Shown here: piece after piece, positions 1-9,097 of the stretch
Layout: each line of letters starts with the position of its first letter
Numbering within the stretch: the stretch's first letter is position 1
From: Diadema setosum
Taxonomy: Eukaryota > Echinodermata > Echinoidea > Diadematoida > Diadematidae
Direction: 5' to 3'
Length of the DNA stretch: 64,000 nt
Assembly: GCA_033980235.1 (NCBI GenBank)
Contig: CM067070.1
Location: 1,692,478-1,756,477, forward strand
Translations under genes and position numbers: made by a program
Notes under the pieces: generated by a model
Told to the model about the DNA's origin: nothing
What the model saw: the letters and a program-made list of their open reading frames with translations, nothing else
Databases searched by the model: none

Positions 1-3
1 TTT

Positions 4-430
4 ACAGGTTTCCCGGTAAATTTCATAATGTTATAATTCAAGTTCCTATTTCGAGTATTTTACCCTCGCAGCACTGAATCAGCAATCAAATTCAAAATCC
101 TGTCATTCAAATTCACCAACAGAACAATCAGTTCTTCATTTGCGTCATTAAAATCTAAAAAGCAGCATGCATTTCGGCTGCAATGATCATTCAAATTCAT
201 TCCAAGCTGGCTCTGAAATCTTGTCGGTCATTCAAATTCGCGAAAAGGCTCTAAATGATTGCATTCAATTTAAAAGAATTAAGTCTTGCAGTGAAACTGA
301 TTACTGGGATTTGAATTTGAATAACCGAATATTTCCGCATGCGTGCGCTAGCTGTTTGAATTTGAATGCATAATTATTATTTCTCATGAATATGAATGAC
401 CGAAGTATGAAATTGGCTGGAAAAACCTGT
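4..430. repeat. Possible MITE-like inverted repeat
   Basis: The stretch begins with ACAGGTTT at 4-11 and ends with AAACCTGT at 423-430. Similarity continues inward for roughly 25 bases (AATTTCATA is shared in inverted order). The interior has many TTCAAATTC or GAATTTGAA words in both orientations, giving an irregular fold-back look. No transposase is present. The left flank is only three bases, so a target duplication cannot be tested. It could equally be a local diverged palindrome. Confidence 0.35.
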
Positions 431-607
431 ATTTCGGGCCACCAAAATTATTCTAACCAATAATTATTTAACCCGTTCCATACTAAATTCTTAAATTACC
501 ATAGACTTGATACATAGGCCACCAGGTTCCTGTATGAAATGGGTTAAGAGGCCTGGACGGGCCAAAAAGATTTTTTTTTTTAAAGTTTGTGTCTAGGAAT
601 GTGTTCA

Positions 608-642
<35 letters not shown>

Positions 643-935
643 ATGTGAGTGTGTTTTTGTGTGCTTTTAACACTCTCATTTGTGACGAAGAGATAGCGAA
701 TAATGTTCATGTCCCGCCTAGAAGACCCATGTCAAAATTTAGTGACATCATGTGAAGCTTTGTCAAGATTTCACAGGTAAGATATTCCATGACATTGTCA
801 TGGTCTCCTATGACGGCAAGAAAACTTTTGTCATCAATTAAATAAGTATGCCAGCTGATGAATCGATAAATAGATATATTTCTACATGATTAGCAACGAC
901 TCGTCTAATCTAAAATACAATATAAGGCCCACGAG
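431..935. other. Non-coding stretch with one (TG)n tract
   Basis: No convincing gene. It holds a TG microsatellite (611-642) and AT-rich unique sequence. Short ORFs here translate the microsatellite as Thr-His repeats and are not credible. Confidence 0.6.
611..642. repeat. (TG)n microsatellite
   Basis: About 16 uninterrupted TG dinucleotides, followed by imperfect GT-rich sequence to about 662. Confidence 0.95.
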
Positions 936-1330
936 CAGGGGCGTATCCAGGAATTCCGCAAAAAGGGGCGCCTTTACAAAATCAAAAGGGGGGCACACGC
1001 AAATAATGCTCTCTGAAAAAAACAATCGAGTGAAAATTTTCACTCTTGAAGAATTGGAGTGAATTTTGAGTGAAAGGGTTCATTTTCACTCGTTTTAGAT
1101 TGACGTCAGGGATCACTCCAAAATCTTCGAGTGATCCCTGAGTTCACTCCAAAATGAGTGAAAATTAACGTTTTCACTCGAAATTCACTCCAATTTCACT
1201 CTAAATTCACTCTTTTTTTTGTATTCACTCCTTCAAGAGTGAATATTTTCACTCGATTTTTTTTTTAGAGAGTAGAAATAGCAAAGATTATTGAATATCT
1301 GAATAACAGAGAAGGGGGGCACGATTATAA
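936..1330. mobile_element. hAT-like MITE terminus hosting another MITE
   Basis: The string CAGGGGCGTATCCAGGAATT at 936-955, followed by an A/G-rich stretch, resembles CAGGGGCG-type termini of non-autonomous hAT elements. A related 3-prime-type end (CTGGATCCGCTCCTG) occurs inside the array at about 11551-11567. The stretch is split by the fold-back MITE at 1009-1272: GGGGGGCAC occurs on both sides. The far terminus is not clearly seen, so the right limit is approximate and the hAT assignment is inferred from the terminal motif alone. Confidence 0.4.
1009..1272. mobile_element. Fold-back MITE, GAGTGAAAATTTTCACTC family
   Basis: Starts CTCTCTGAAAAAAACAATCG and ends with the near inverse complement (CGATTTTTTTTTTAGAGAG). 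Inside, words such as GAGTGAAAATTTTCACTC, TTGGAGTGAATTTTGAGTGA and GGGATCACTC are arranged as an almost complete hairpin about a centre near 1125. No coding capacity. A diverged copy lies in the loop of the long-TIR element at about 22995-23218, so this is a dispersed family. Confidence 0.75.
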
Positions 1331-2219
1331 TGTAGACTAGATTGCAACATTTTGAGAACTGCAGTACATAATAAAGAGCAATATTAGTTGTAAAGGCAAA
1401 GATCACTGTTTTGGATTTCCTTTTGAAATCTAATGGATCTGGAAGTAATGCAAATTGAATGCACACAAATTATGGAATGCATTTGTGTGAATAGGCCCAT
1501 TTACCTATAAAATGCTCATGGAAAATCAGTATGCTAGCAGTTCCTATGCTTGACGTAACAAGACTGGTGTGCACGTAGGGCCCTACTCACAGTGGAAAAT
1601 TACAATCTACTGACTTAATTTTTTTTTTTTAATAGATTACTCCACTTGCCTTAATTCATAGTCGCGACCAATGAGTTTTCAGGGGACTGTTGGAACTTGC
1701 ATGTACGTTGGCCGGAGGTTGTAGCCTTGTTGTTGTTGTTGTCGTTAATGTTGTTGTTGTTGTTATTATCATTGTACTTTTATCTTTATTTTATTCTATT
1801 TTTTTACATATATATGTATATGGGTGAGAATTTTGAACGATGTACAATTGCCAATTTTCGTACCTTATGACATTCTTTCCCTTAGAACACGCCAGGATGA
1901 TCTAAGAAACCAGATTTTTTTCATGTCATCTCAAAGATTGGTAAATATCCTTTCAGGAAATATATGGTTTGGTTGACTTTTGCCTGATATTTTTCATTTC
2001 ACATGGACTTAAAGCGTAAAAATACGGTAAAAACGCTATTTTCACAATAATTTTTGTTTTTCAAACTAATGATGTGCATTTTTAATGGTACGTGGCATCT
2101 AATATCTGACCATGTTCTGGATGTGACATATCATGGGTATGTACCACAAAATTATAAGAACTTTATGAGCACGAATAAAACTACAGAGAACAATTAAGAT
2201 ATCAAAGTCCTAAACGGAC
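1273..2219. other. Non-coding AT-rich stretch
   Basis: A (TTG)n-like tract at about 1726-1767 is the only clear structure. I see no coding region with convincing codon use. Confidence 0.6.
1726..1767. repeat. (TTG)n microsatellite, interrupted
   Basis: About 14 TTG/TGT triplets with one interruption (GTCGTTAATG) near 1741-1750. Confidence 0.85.
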
Positions 2220-3654
2220 GAACGTCCGTGATGCTTTTATTTCTATCGCTGCTGCAAATTCTACTTTGTTGTCCCAACCGTAACGTATACGAAAATTTGG
2301 TGTTCCACCTAATGAACATATCCTGCAAAAATTGTACGTCTGCTGGCTGTACATGGGACGTAATATTCTTTTATGCAAAATTATACTCAGTTTTCGTCAC
2401 GGACGTGCCTCCGCTATTTTCTAATAAAGATCGTAGCCCATGAAACGTTATTGGTGATATTGTTCTGAGTCGTAATGAACTAAGATCTAGCAACACAATA
2501 ATATGTTTGTTTTGAGTTTCTGTCCATCCTTTGTCAAATAGGAACCGAAATTATATTTTTAGACGAACCTCCAAGAAAAAAAGAACGTCCGTGATGATTA
2601 AAACGTTTTCGAGTGGGACACCATCTTGCTTTGGTGGCGAAGGTGCATTTTACCTTTGGCTCTCTAGCCGAGGAGCTGCATGCCATTTTTGGAGCGGACT
2701 GAGGTTCGTCCGCAGTTTTTGGACCATGCAATTCATCAAAAACCAAGCAAATAATTAATATTTTCTCTGAAAATTCACCTCCTGATCCCCCTCTGAGCAA
2801 TACATATGTTGTAAGGATGTCAAATTTCTTATAATTTGCATTGACAATACATTTTCAAATTTTTGAAAGAGTTAGGAAGGCTAGGTACTCTCTGCCGATT
2901 AGTTATCCGTCCTGGAACATGACCCTAGTAGTAGAACGAACGTCCGTGATAATTCCAGAGAACGTCCGTGACGTATGCAATCCCTCCGATAGGGATAACT
3001 TGTCCCGAAAGTGTCCTGTATTCTTTAAAACTTTTGGCTCGAATAGCGACAAATAAAGTTTTACAAAGTAGAAAATGAGTTTAGAGCAGTAGTTTCAGAA
3101 TTTTTAAGGCGTTATGTGATCATGATGAACAAACAATTGAAAATTTACTCACAATTTTACGCTTGTTTTCCCTCTAATTATACAAAAAACAGCTAAACAC
3201 TTAAAACAAAGTTATAGGAAAATGGAATTTTGCGTAATCTGTAATTTCTGTGCGTTTAAATTTCTTTCTAATGAGGTTCTGGAGACAATTTGTACTGTTA
3301 CAGGTTCTGAAAGTTTCGCTCACGGAAGTTCTGTCCGAGAAAGGAAATTTCTGACAATTACAAATATATCACTGCACATAAGATTAATGTTAGTTGAAAA
3401 TATTACCAAATCACCGAGCCGCTCATACCCGAAAGTGAATAGCGTTCAGCACTCAATTTACCTGTAATAACAAACGGAAAACGTTTTTTTCACGGATGTT
3501 CGTTGGTTGAATAAGTCAGTGGATTACATGTTAGGAGAAAGAGGATCAGTGCCTCTTTTTAGTGACAGGTGCTCCAAGTGTTTATCTTTTGAGTATGGTA
3601 GCTGCCGTCTCAAACAGAACACATCCAGTTTTGGTCTCCATAACGGATGTTCGG
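2220..3654. other. Cluster of GAACGTCCGTGA-like motifs
   Basis: The 12-mer GAACGTCCGTGA or close variants recur at 2220, 2583, 2938 and 2960 on the + strand. Inverted forms (TCACGGACGT, CACGGAAGTTC, CACGGATGTTCG, AACGGATGTTCGG) lie at 2398, 3321, 3491 and 3642. Spacings are about 355 or about 150-190 bases, except the 2938/2960 pair, which is 22 apart. Outside the motif the segments are not obviously alike. Three more matches lie at 63431, 63452 and 63832. Function unknown: remnants of a dispersed repeat or a protein-binding cluster are both possible. Confidence 0.55.
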
Positions 3655-4788
3655 TGTAGTTGTCATGATATTAAATGCCTTAATTCATTCTTATTTTTCT
3701 CTTCATGACGATTTTCTCTCATTCCCTCAGTAGCCTGAACATGCTGCGACCAAACAGAAAACAAAAACAAAATAAAACAAACCAAAACAAATTCGAAAAG
3801 TGCTATGCAATCACATTCAGGATAATGACGGAAGAAGTCTGTAATGAGCATGTGTTGAATAAGAAACGGAAAAGTTCCAAAAGGACGTGGAAGCAGCTGA
3901 ATGAAAATGACTGAGAAACAGAGAAGGGATCGAGCTCCAACACACAGAGAAAAGAATTGCCAGTGCACTCCCCTTATACCAAATTCCTCTGGAGAAGTTT
4001 TTGTTTGTTTGTTTATGTTTTTTATTCATCGAAATGCCGTCACAAGCGAACAAAAATCATGCAGTATACAATTATTGTCTGATGAAAACACACAAATCCT
4101 CCGTTATCATCACATGGTGTTGTTTTATACTCATCAATGAAAAGCAATATTCATTTGTAATTTTTTCCAAGATTTTTTTTTTCATTTTACATTTAAGAGA
4201 CAGAGAGATCGTCAATTTGTTTGTGCTTTTGTGCTTACTTTGAAAACACATGTTAAAAAAAGTAATGATTAAGAATAGGTTTAAGGTTGCACTTTGATAC
4301 GTTCGCTCTTCCAAAAATTCGTTGCTCCGATGTCCAAAGGTTTGTTATTCCAAAATGGAAAAAAAAATTGTAGTTAATTTAGGAGGTTTGTTATTAGAAA
4401 TATTCTTCGAAAAATAGATATTAAGGATCATTACGTTTCCAGTGACAAATGACACAGAACAATGTTCGTGCGTTTACCTACGATTTAATGGTGGATATCT
4501 TTGTGCATATCAACTTCACAATATCAGCAATTTTCAACTTAAACTTCACATGATACAACCAGGTTATACTCATATCCTTGGCATGACTGTCCTAACTCAT
4601 TTTAAGTACGGAATATAAACTACCACGATTACCCTCAGGGAAGGACCCGGGTAAATTTTTTCCAAATCATCTTTTCATTCTTAAAATTATTTCCTGTAAC
4701 TTTCAGCACCTATACATATGCGCAACATGGAATTACCATCATGTGCGTACCATGATACTCACTGCATCCAACAGTCGAGTACTTCCGG
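3655..4788. other. Non-coding AT-rich stretch
   Basis: Several short overlapping ORFs exist on both strands, but they are low in complexity, overlap one another and carry no recognisable motif. I see nothing supportable here. Confidence 0.6.
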
Positions 4789-5063
4789 CCCCCCCTGGCC
4801 ATTGAGTAATAGAGTCCCTGCATTGAACAGGCGAACAGTATTATTTAGACCAGCGAGTACAGGCTATATCGAATATACATATAACCCCCCCTGGCCATTA
4901 AATGCAATAGAGTTCCCTGCATGAAAAACAGGCGAACAACATCACGACCAGTGAGTACAGGTTATAACGCGTTCGAACCCCCCCTGGCCTTAAAAATGCA
5001 CTAATGTTCCCTGCCTTTAATAAACACAAGCGAACAGAAATACGACCAGCGAGTACAGGTTAT
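4789..5063. repeat. Tandem repeat, three copies of about 95 bp
   Basis: Each copy has a C-run followed by CTGGCC (4795, 4891, 4984), then a conserved GTTCCCTGC-type block, then GGCGAACA, then ACCAGYGAGTACAGG. Periods are 96 and 93 bases. The array lies beyond the 3-prime side of the minus-strand YR element and may be part of its terminal region. Confidence 0.85.
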
Positions 5064-5699
5064 CCGCCATCAGGACTTAACTGCCTGGTAAACCACTTGG
5101 TGCTGTAAAGAAACAATGGCCAATTAGAATAATCAAATCATGTTTCCAAAAGTCAACCTTCCCATGAGGCAATCTACTGTGGTGTGCCACAGATGCAAAT
5201 AATGCGAAGGGGCGAAAAAATGACAATTTTCCGCCACACGGGCATAGCCCGCCGCCACTGAGCATGGGCTTAATTATATATAGTATATTAACGACTTATT
5301 ACAGACTAATATACTGGATATCTGATAACACCTTTTACCCTTTCTGTTGCCTAGCTATCTATGGTATGTGATCTGAATAATTACAACTATCGATTACTTG
5401 GCAAAATCACAAAGGCACCCAAATAACCAGTTGACGACCAATCAAAACAATATGGCTATTATATAATGGCAACCTGTCAAAACGAACTAAATGAATAGCA
5501 AATTTCTTGTTCACTAGAAAAGGGTGAACTCATTAAGTTTTCTACCATCATTGAAGCAATTGCAATGTGCTGCTTACGTCTACCTATTAAACATCAAATG
5601 AAATATGACATGTCAACATACTCGATATACGTTATTTCCTCTATAACCTTTTATACAATTCCAGATGGTAAGCTACAATGTATATGTATACCATGTGCA
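5064..5699. other. Spacer between tandem arrays
   Basis: AT-rich, no gene. Isolated words of the 74-bp repeat (GATTACTTGGCAAAATC near 5391) suggest the next array is an eroded, longer tract. Confidence 0.5.
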
Positions 5700-6210
5700 A
5701 ACTGAATAATGCCATCCAACAGTCAATTCCTTGGCAATAAGAAGCTTAACCGTCTTTGCAGTACCCCGTAGCTATGAGTTTATGCGAATTGACTGACAAT
5801 CAAATACTTGGCAGCGATGGAGTTTAAGAAACTAAGTACCTTACTTCATCTGTGAATTGAATAATGCCAATCAGCGTTAATTACTTGGCAATAATGAAGC
5901 CTAACAAAGCATTTAGGATCACATGTGAATTGCATCATTATCATTATCATTGATTACTTGGCAAATGAAGAATGAAGCTTAATCATATTACATAGTATCA
6001 AATGTAAATTGGAAAAAATAAAAATCGTCAATCACTTGCAATGGCAATAATGGAGCTTCAGTAGCTATGTAAGATATATGTGAACTGAAGAACAATCACA
6101 ATCAGTTACCTGGCCATAGCGGAGCTTGACCACCTATGTTGCATAACATGCTCCTGAATAACAATCACATACATGACCTGGCAATAATGAAGCTTAACCA
6201 ATCAATCATG
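5700..6210. repeat. Degenerate tandem repeat, about 74 bp period, 7 copies
   Basis: The core ACTTGGCAATAATGAAGCTT recurs with substitutions at about 5733, 5806, 5883, 5956, 6040, 6109 and 6178, followed by AACCACCTATG-like sequence and a GAATTGAATAA-type block. Copies are diverged, so the array is old. It lies just 3-prime of the SGNH gene in the minus orientation. Confidence 0.75.
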
Positions 6211-6240
6211 CTGATGAGCAATAAATACAACTACAACACT

Positions 6241-6341
6241 ATATTAAGAGTGAGTTAACACAATAACAGTTCTTACTATTAAGAGCTAGGAGCTAACACA
6301 ATAACACTTACTATTAAGAGAGGGCTAACACAATAACAAGG
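6241..6341. repeat. Short tandem repeat, three copies of about 36 bp
   Basis: The block TATTAAGAG followed by GCTAACACAATAACA (or GTTAACACAATAACA) occurs three times in succession. It is the third distinct tandem array on this side of the YR element. Confidence 0.85.
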
Positions 6342-6566
6342 TGGAGTCAAACTTCATGTCTCTGGGAAACTCTAATAACAAGGCTCTCACCCGTGTATGT
6401 ACCATTCTTTATCAAAACACATACTTTGCGGGGGGATCATGGGACCTGACAGATGAGATCCAAATCCACCTGCACGCTTGTCTGGAACTATAGGATACCA
6501 TGAAATAAACACTGTCAATATTAACATACAAACTATAATAGCCATACTATCACCCCCATACAAAAT
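6342..6566 (-). other. 3-prime region of the SGNH gene
   Basis: Unique sequence between the tandem arrays and the stop of the minus-strand SGNH ORF. No further ORF is supported. Confidence 0.4.
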
Positions 6567-7004
6567 CTAGACAATATTTGCCAAACCCGAAGAAAGACTG
6601 CGCAGGAATAATTCATTACCGTCTGGAGATAAGTGAATTCCGTCCCTGCGAAAGAGCGCTGCGTGCTCATGCCTGATTTCCGGGTGCTCCACGAAATAGC
6701 CTCCCATTCTGCGGCATATAGACCTGGCACACTTGTTCAATGCGAGGCGTGTACGGTCAATCCTTGGCTGGTCGTCATCGCTGTACGGGTAATATTCCCG
6801 GACGTGATCGACGAGCTGACCCAAGCGGAGCCCCCTGCGGCCTCTCCAGGTGACGGACGCTGATAGCCCCAAGTCTAGCTCCCCGGAACACCTTGCATGG
6901 ACGGCTACCCAGTGAATCAAGGAATCCCCCACCAGCAGGATCCTGCGTGGCTGGCAACCTGCAACTGACAACGAAGAGATCTTCCGGCAGCCTATTGTTC
7001 ACAG
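6567..7004 (-). pseudogene. SGNH (GDSL-type) hydrolase of a YR element, internally deleted
   Basis: A minus-strand frame encodes a block I motif VGDSLIHW (Ser about residue 17 of the 134-residue open part) and a C-terminal block V motif DGIHLSPDG (Asp110/His113). These are the nucleophile and Asp-His parts of the SGNH hydrolase family. A WRGRRGLRLGQL segment follows block I. The expected block III (GGND) is absent: the sequence jumps from a DHVREYYPYSDDD region to PRIDRTRLALN, so the middle appears deleted. No in-frame ATG opens the frame before a TGA near 7005; a TTTTTTAG tract there could be a splice acceptor. SGNH hydrolases accompany the recombinase in some YR retroelements (Ngaro-like), as established knowledge. 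With the central block lost, activity is unlikely. Confidence 0.75.
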
Positions 7005-7321
7005 CTAAAAAATTACTCGTAGGGACCTCTTATTCATATTAAATAGTCCAATAAAGCCCATTAACAGGTATATGAATACAATGTACCTGATAATCCTTTA
7101 CTATTGCATGAAAGGCAATTAAAAGCCCCCGATAATCAGTATGACTCAATGAGACCTGCCCCCATTAATGGATCACCGAAATTGGGATATACAATAAGAA
7201 ATTACGTTCGAGATTCCTTATAGTATATAATTTAATAGGCCTACATATATTATTGAAGACAATTACTGCTCATCAAGCTTATACACAGTAATCACTGAAA
7301 TGTGTCGAATACAACAAACTA
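7005..7321 (-). other. Spacer between YR and SGNH segments
   Basis: AT-rich, stop-rich on both strands. The acceptor-like TTTTTTAG (minus strand, about 7010) suggests it may have been an intron or intergenic spacer of the YR element. Confidence 0.4.
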
Positions 7322-8000
7322 TTAACAATGTAAATGGGCATATATATGAATAAAATGACAATTCACACCATAGGTATACATATTCGTACGTACATATCGC
7401 TTATGCACATCAGACGACCAACGACCCATTTTCTTAATTTCCGCAGCAATGCAACCAGCCATTGCTGCAAATATAGCAGCCCCTATCCAGAACGAGTGAG
7501 AGGCGAAACGTGATGCTGGAAGATCCAAAAGGACAAACACTTCCTCAAATTAGCAGTGAACTCCCGCCTGGTCACACTATTTCCGTCAAAACGACAGAAA
7601 AAGGCGCTGCCGAGCTTCGGCCTGACAGCAAAATACGCGAAAACAGCATGAACGGGACATAATAGACTGCTGACAGCTTCAGGAATCAAAATATAACAAC
7701 CCTGACCCTATTGGTCAGTTTTTGAAGCGCGAATGTGCAGCCAAATGTGCCGCCTGGGAGCCATACCATCCACCGTCACGTCTCGCGCTTCCAGACTGAT
7801 GCTGGACGCTGCCTGGAAATAATCTGTAAACTCGCCGATCCGCAAGAACCCGAAAAAGGCCACCAAAAAACAAGCCTTAAATAGAATGGCATCATAAGAG
7901 TTACAAACTATAAAGAAAACCGACAACAGCTTTGTGAGAATGGACATAGTAATTGGACAACGCGTATCAGCCCGAGAATGCCTAATGCGCCGCAGCCGTC
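7322..8000 (-). pseudogene. Tyrosine recombinase catalytic domain, broken
   Basis: The minus strand encodes the catalytic half of a tyrosine recombinase of the type found in DIRS/Ngaro-like elements. Visible are the box I region FFGFLRIGEF with its Arg, the SKTDQ lysine segment, and the C-terminal box HSFWIGAA...MGRWSSD...KRYVR with the Tyr. Three lesions are visible: an in-frame TAG at 7708-7710, a one-base frame change in the T-run near 7527-7530, and a change of the second catalytic Arg of HxxR to Trp (codon TGG at 7487-7489, consistent with a CpG transition). The N-terminal DNA-binding half is missing: this segment starts in a different frame right after the gag-like ORF. An RT/RNase H region should normally lie between them and has been lost. 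It cannot be an active recombinase. A Crypton origin cannot be excluded. Confidence 0.85.
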
Positions 8001-8649
8001 ATGAGCCATAGCTCCATATCAACGACGGCCCAAGAACGCGTAGGCTCCCTCTCCTGCCTCAGGCGAAACTGAACATCATATGCACGCCAGCCGTAGCCGC
8101 CAAACCGAGCCGCGGTACGGACAATGTCCATGTACTTGAACATTTCCGACGCGCGAGCCAAGTGTTTCTCAACAAACACTGATGCATAAACCAAAAAGGC
8201 ACTGGTCCACTGTTCAATCGATGTTATGCGCGGTACATTTCGCTGAGGTTGCAACTGGAAAGTAGACCCCAATAAGACCAAAACCATGGGAGCATTGCTC
8301 TCCGAAACTGTGGTATTCTTGAGCAATGCTCCCATTTCCACATATTCGCTGTTCCAGATTTTCACCTGCAACGCGCGGCTTATAGTTGACCCAAGCGCCT
8401 CCCGAGGCATAGCGCACAATTGCGGAGCGTTACCGGGCCCTTGTTGAGCCATGCCAGGGCCGGCACTCGATTCGACAATGTCCCTATCAATATCACTATC
8501 TGAGGCCACGCAGACTACTGGCCAAGGTTGAGAAGTAGGCCTACACTCACCCAAGATGCCGGGGGTAGCCACGACCGACGGCCCAGGTTCCTCCGTTGCT
8601 GCACTGATAGACAGTCCGGGGATGGGCAGAACCGACGGCCCAGGCGCGC
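7982..8649 (-). pseudogene. gag-like ORF of the YR element, 3-prime part
   Basis: Open minus-strand frame from the array junction to TAG at 7982-7984. After a Pro/Gly/Ser-rich repeat region (PGPSVLPIPG and PGPSVVATPG blocks) comes a conserved-looking domain: QVKIWNSEYVEMGALL, SIEQWTSAFLVYASVF, FKYMDIVR, WRAYDVQFRLRQ and MELWL. I recall this arrangement from ORF1/gag-like proteins of DIRS/Ngaro-type elements in corals, echinoderms and amphioxus. The Cys/His knuckle expected downstream is absent; the frame ends abruptly and the recombinase begins in another frame, so the 3-prime end is a deletion junction. The other half of the ORF is at 53061-53218, 44.4 kb away, and the two halves are in phase. 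Confidence 0.75.
8646..8649. repeat. Left direct repeat (GCGC) flanking the array
   Basis: GCGC here matches GCGC at 53061-53064; depending on where the unit start is set, the repeat is GCGCC (8646-8650/53061-53065). It looks like a 4-5 bp target-site duplication. Confidence 0.6.
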
Positions 8650-8681
8650 CCGCCCAGATTGAGGGGATTGGACGGCACCCA

Positions 8682-8771
8682 CTTTCCTAACACTTTCCTA
8701 ACATTGCTAACGCTTTCCTAACACTTTCCTAACACTTTCCTAACATTCCTAACACTTTCCTAACGTTTCCG
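8682..8771. repeat. 11-bp terminal repeat CTTTCCTAACA (copy 1)
   Basis: About eight imperfect tandem copies of CTTTCCTAACA, reading TGTTAGGAAAG on the minus strand. It starts about 30 bases inside the left end of the unit. The TTAGG core recalls animal telomere repeats, but the period is 11 rather than 6, so this is not a telomere. Confidence 0.9.
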
Positions 8772-8795
8772 AACTTATGCCCCTGTGTCAAAACC

Positions 8796-9097
8796 TTATC
8801 TGCGCATGCGGATACGTCCGTCGCCCGTGAATGGCTGCATCACAGTACTGTATTTGCATATGTAAATTACAGTCTTCGTATCATCGTCGCTCTCTCTCGC
8901 GCAACCAACACGCGCGAGACTCGAAACCTGGGGAGCGAACTCTCGACAATCCTGGCCGCCGAGCGCCGCCCGGCGGCGCGGCGGCGGGTCCCGGCGGTGG
9001 TGGTGGTGCACGGGGAGGCAGGTGGATCGGTCGAACCTCTGTCTGATGTTTCTTGCGAATGCCAGTTCGAGAAAAATTACTTCCTTCTAAGGTAAAG
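8796..9097 (+). promoter_or_regulatory. CpG-rich promoter and candidate first exon (copy 1)
   Basis: A sharp GC- and CpG-rich island in an AT-rich context. It contains TGCGCATGCG (8811-8820), an NRF1-type site, and ATTTGCATATGTAAAT (8852-8867), a near-palindromic octamer/POU site. A GGC-rich block at about 8959-9010 follows. The island ends in AAAG with GTGAGTAAG starting at 9098, a near-consensus 5-prime splice site (an alternative GT is at 9092). Gly/Pro-rich ORFs on both strands here are compositional, so a non-coding 5-prime exon on the + strand is the simplest reading. The start of transcription cannot be fixed from sequence. Confidence 0.6.

Noticed and set aside
2531..2800. Overlapping ORFs of 75 and 88 codons on opposite strands
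   Set aside because: Both are open by chance over the same bases. Neither has a recognisable motif or a supporting exon signal.
4789..6341. Possible CRISPR array from regularly spaced repeats
   Set aside because: The repeats run directly into one another with diverged copies and no unique spacers, no cas genes are present, and the DNA is clearly eukaryotic.
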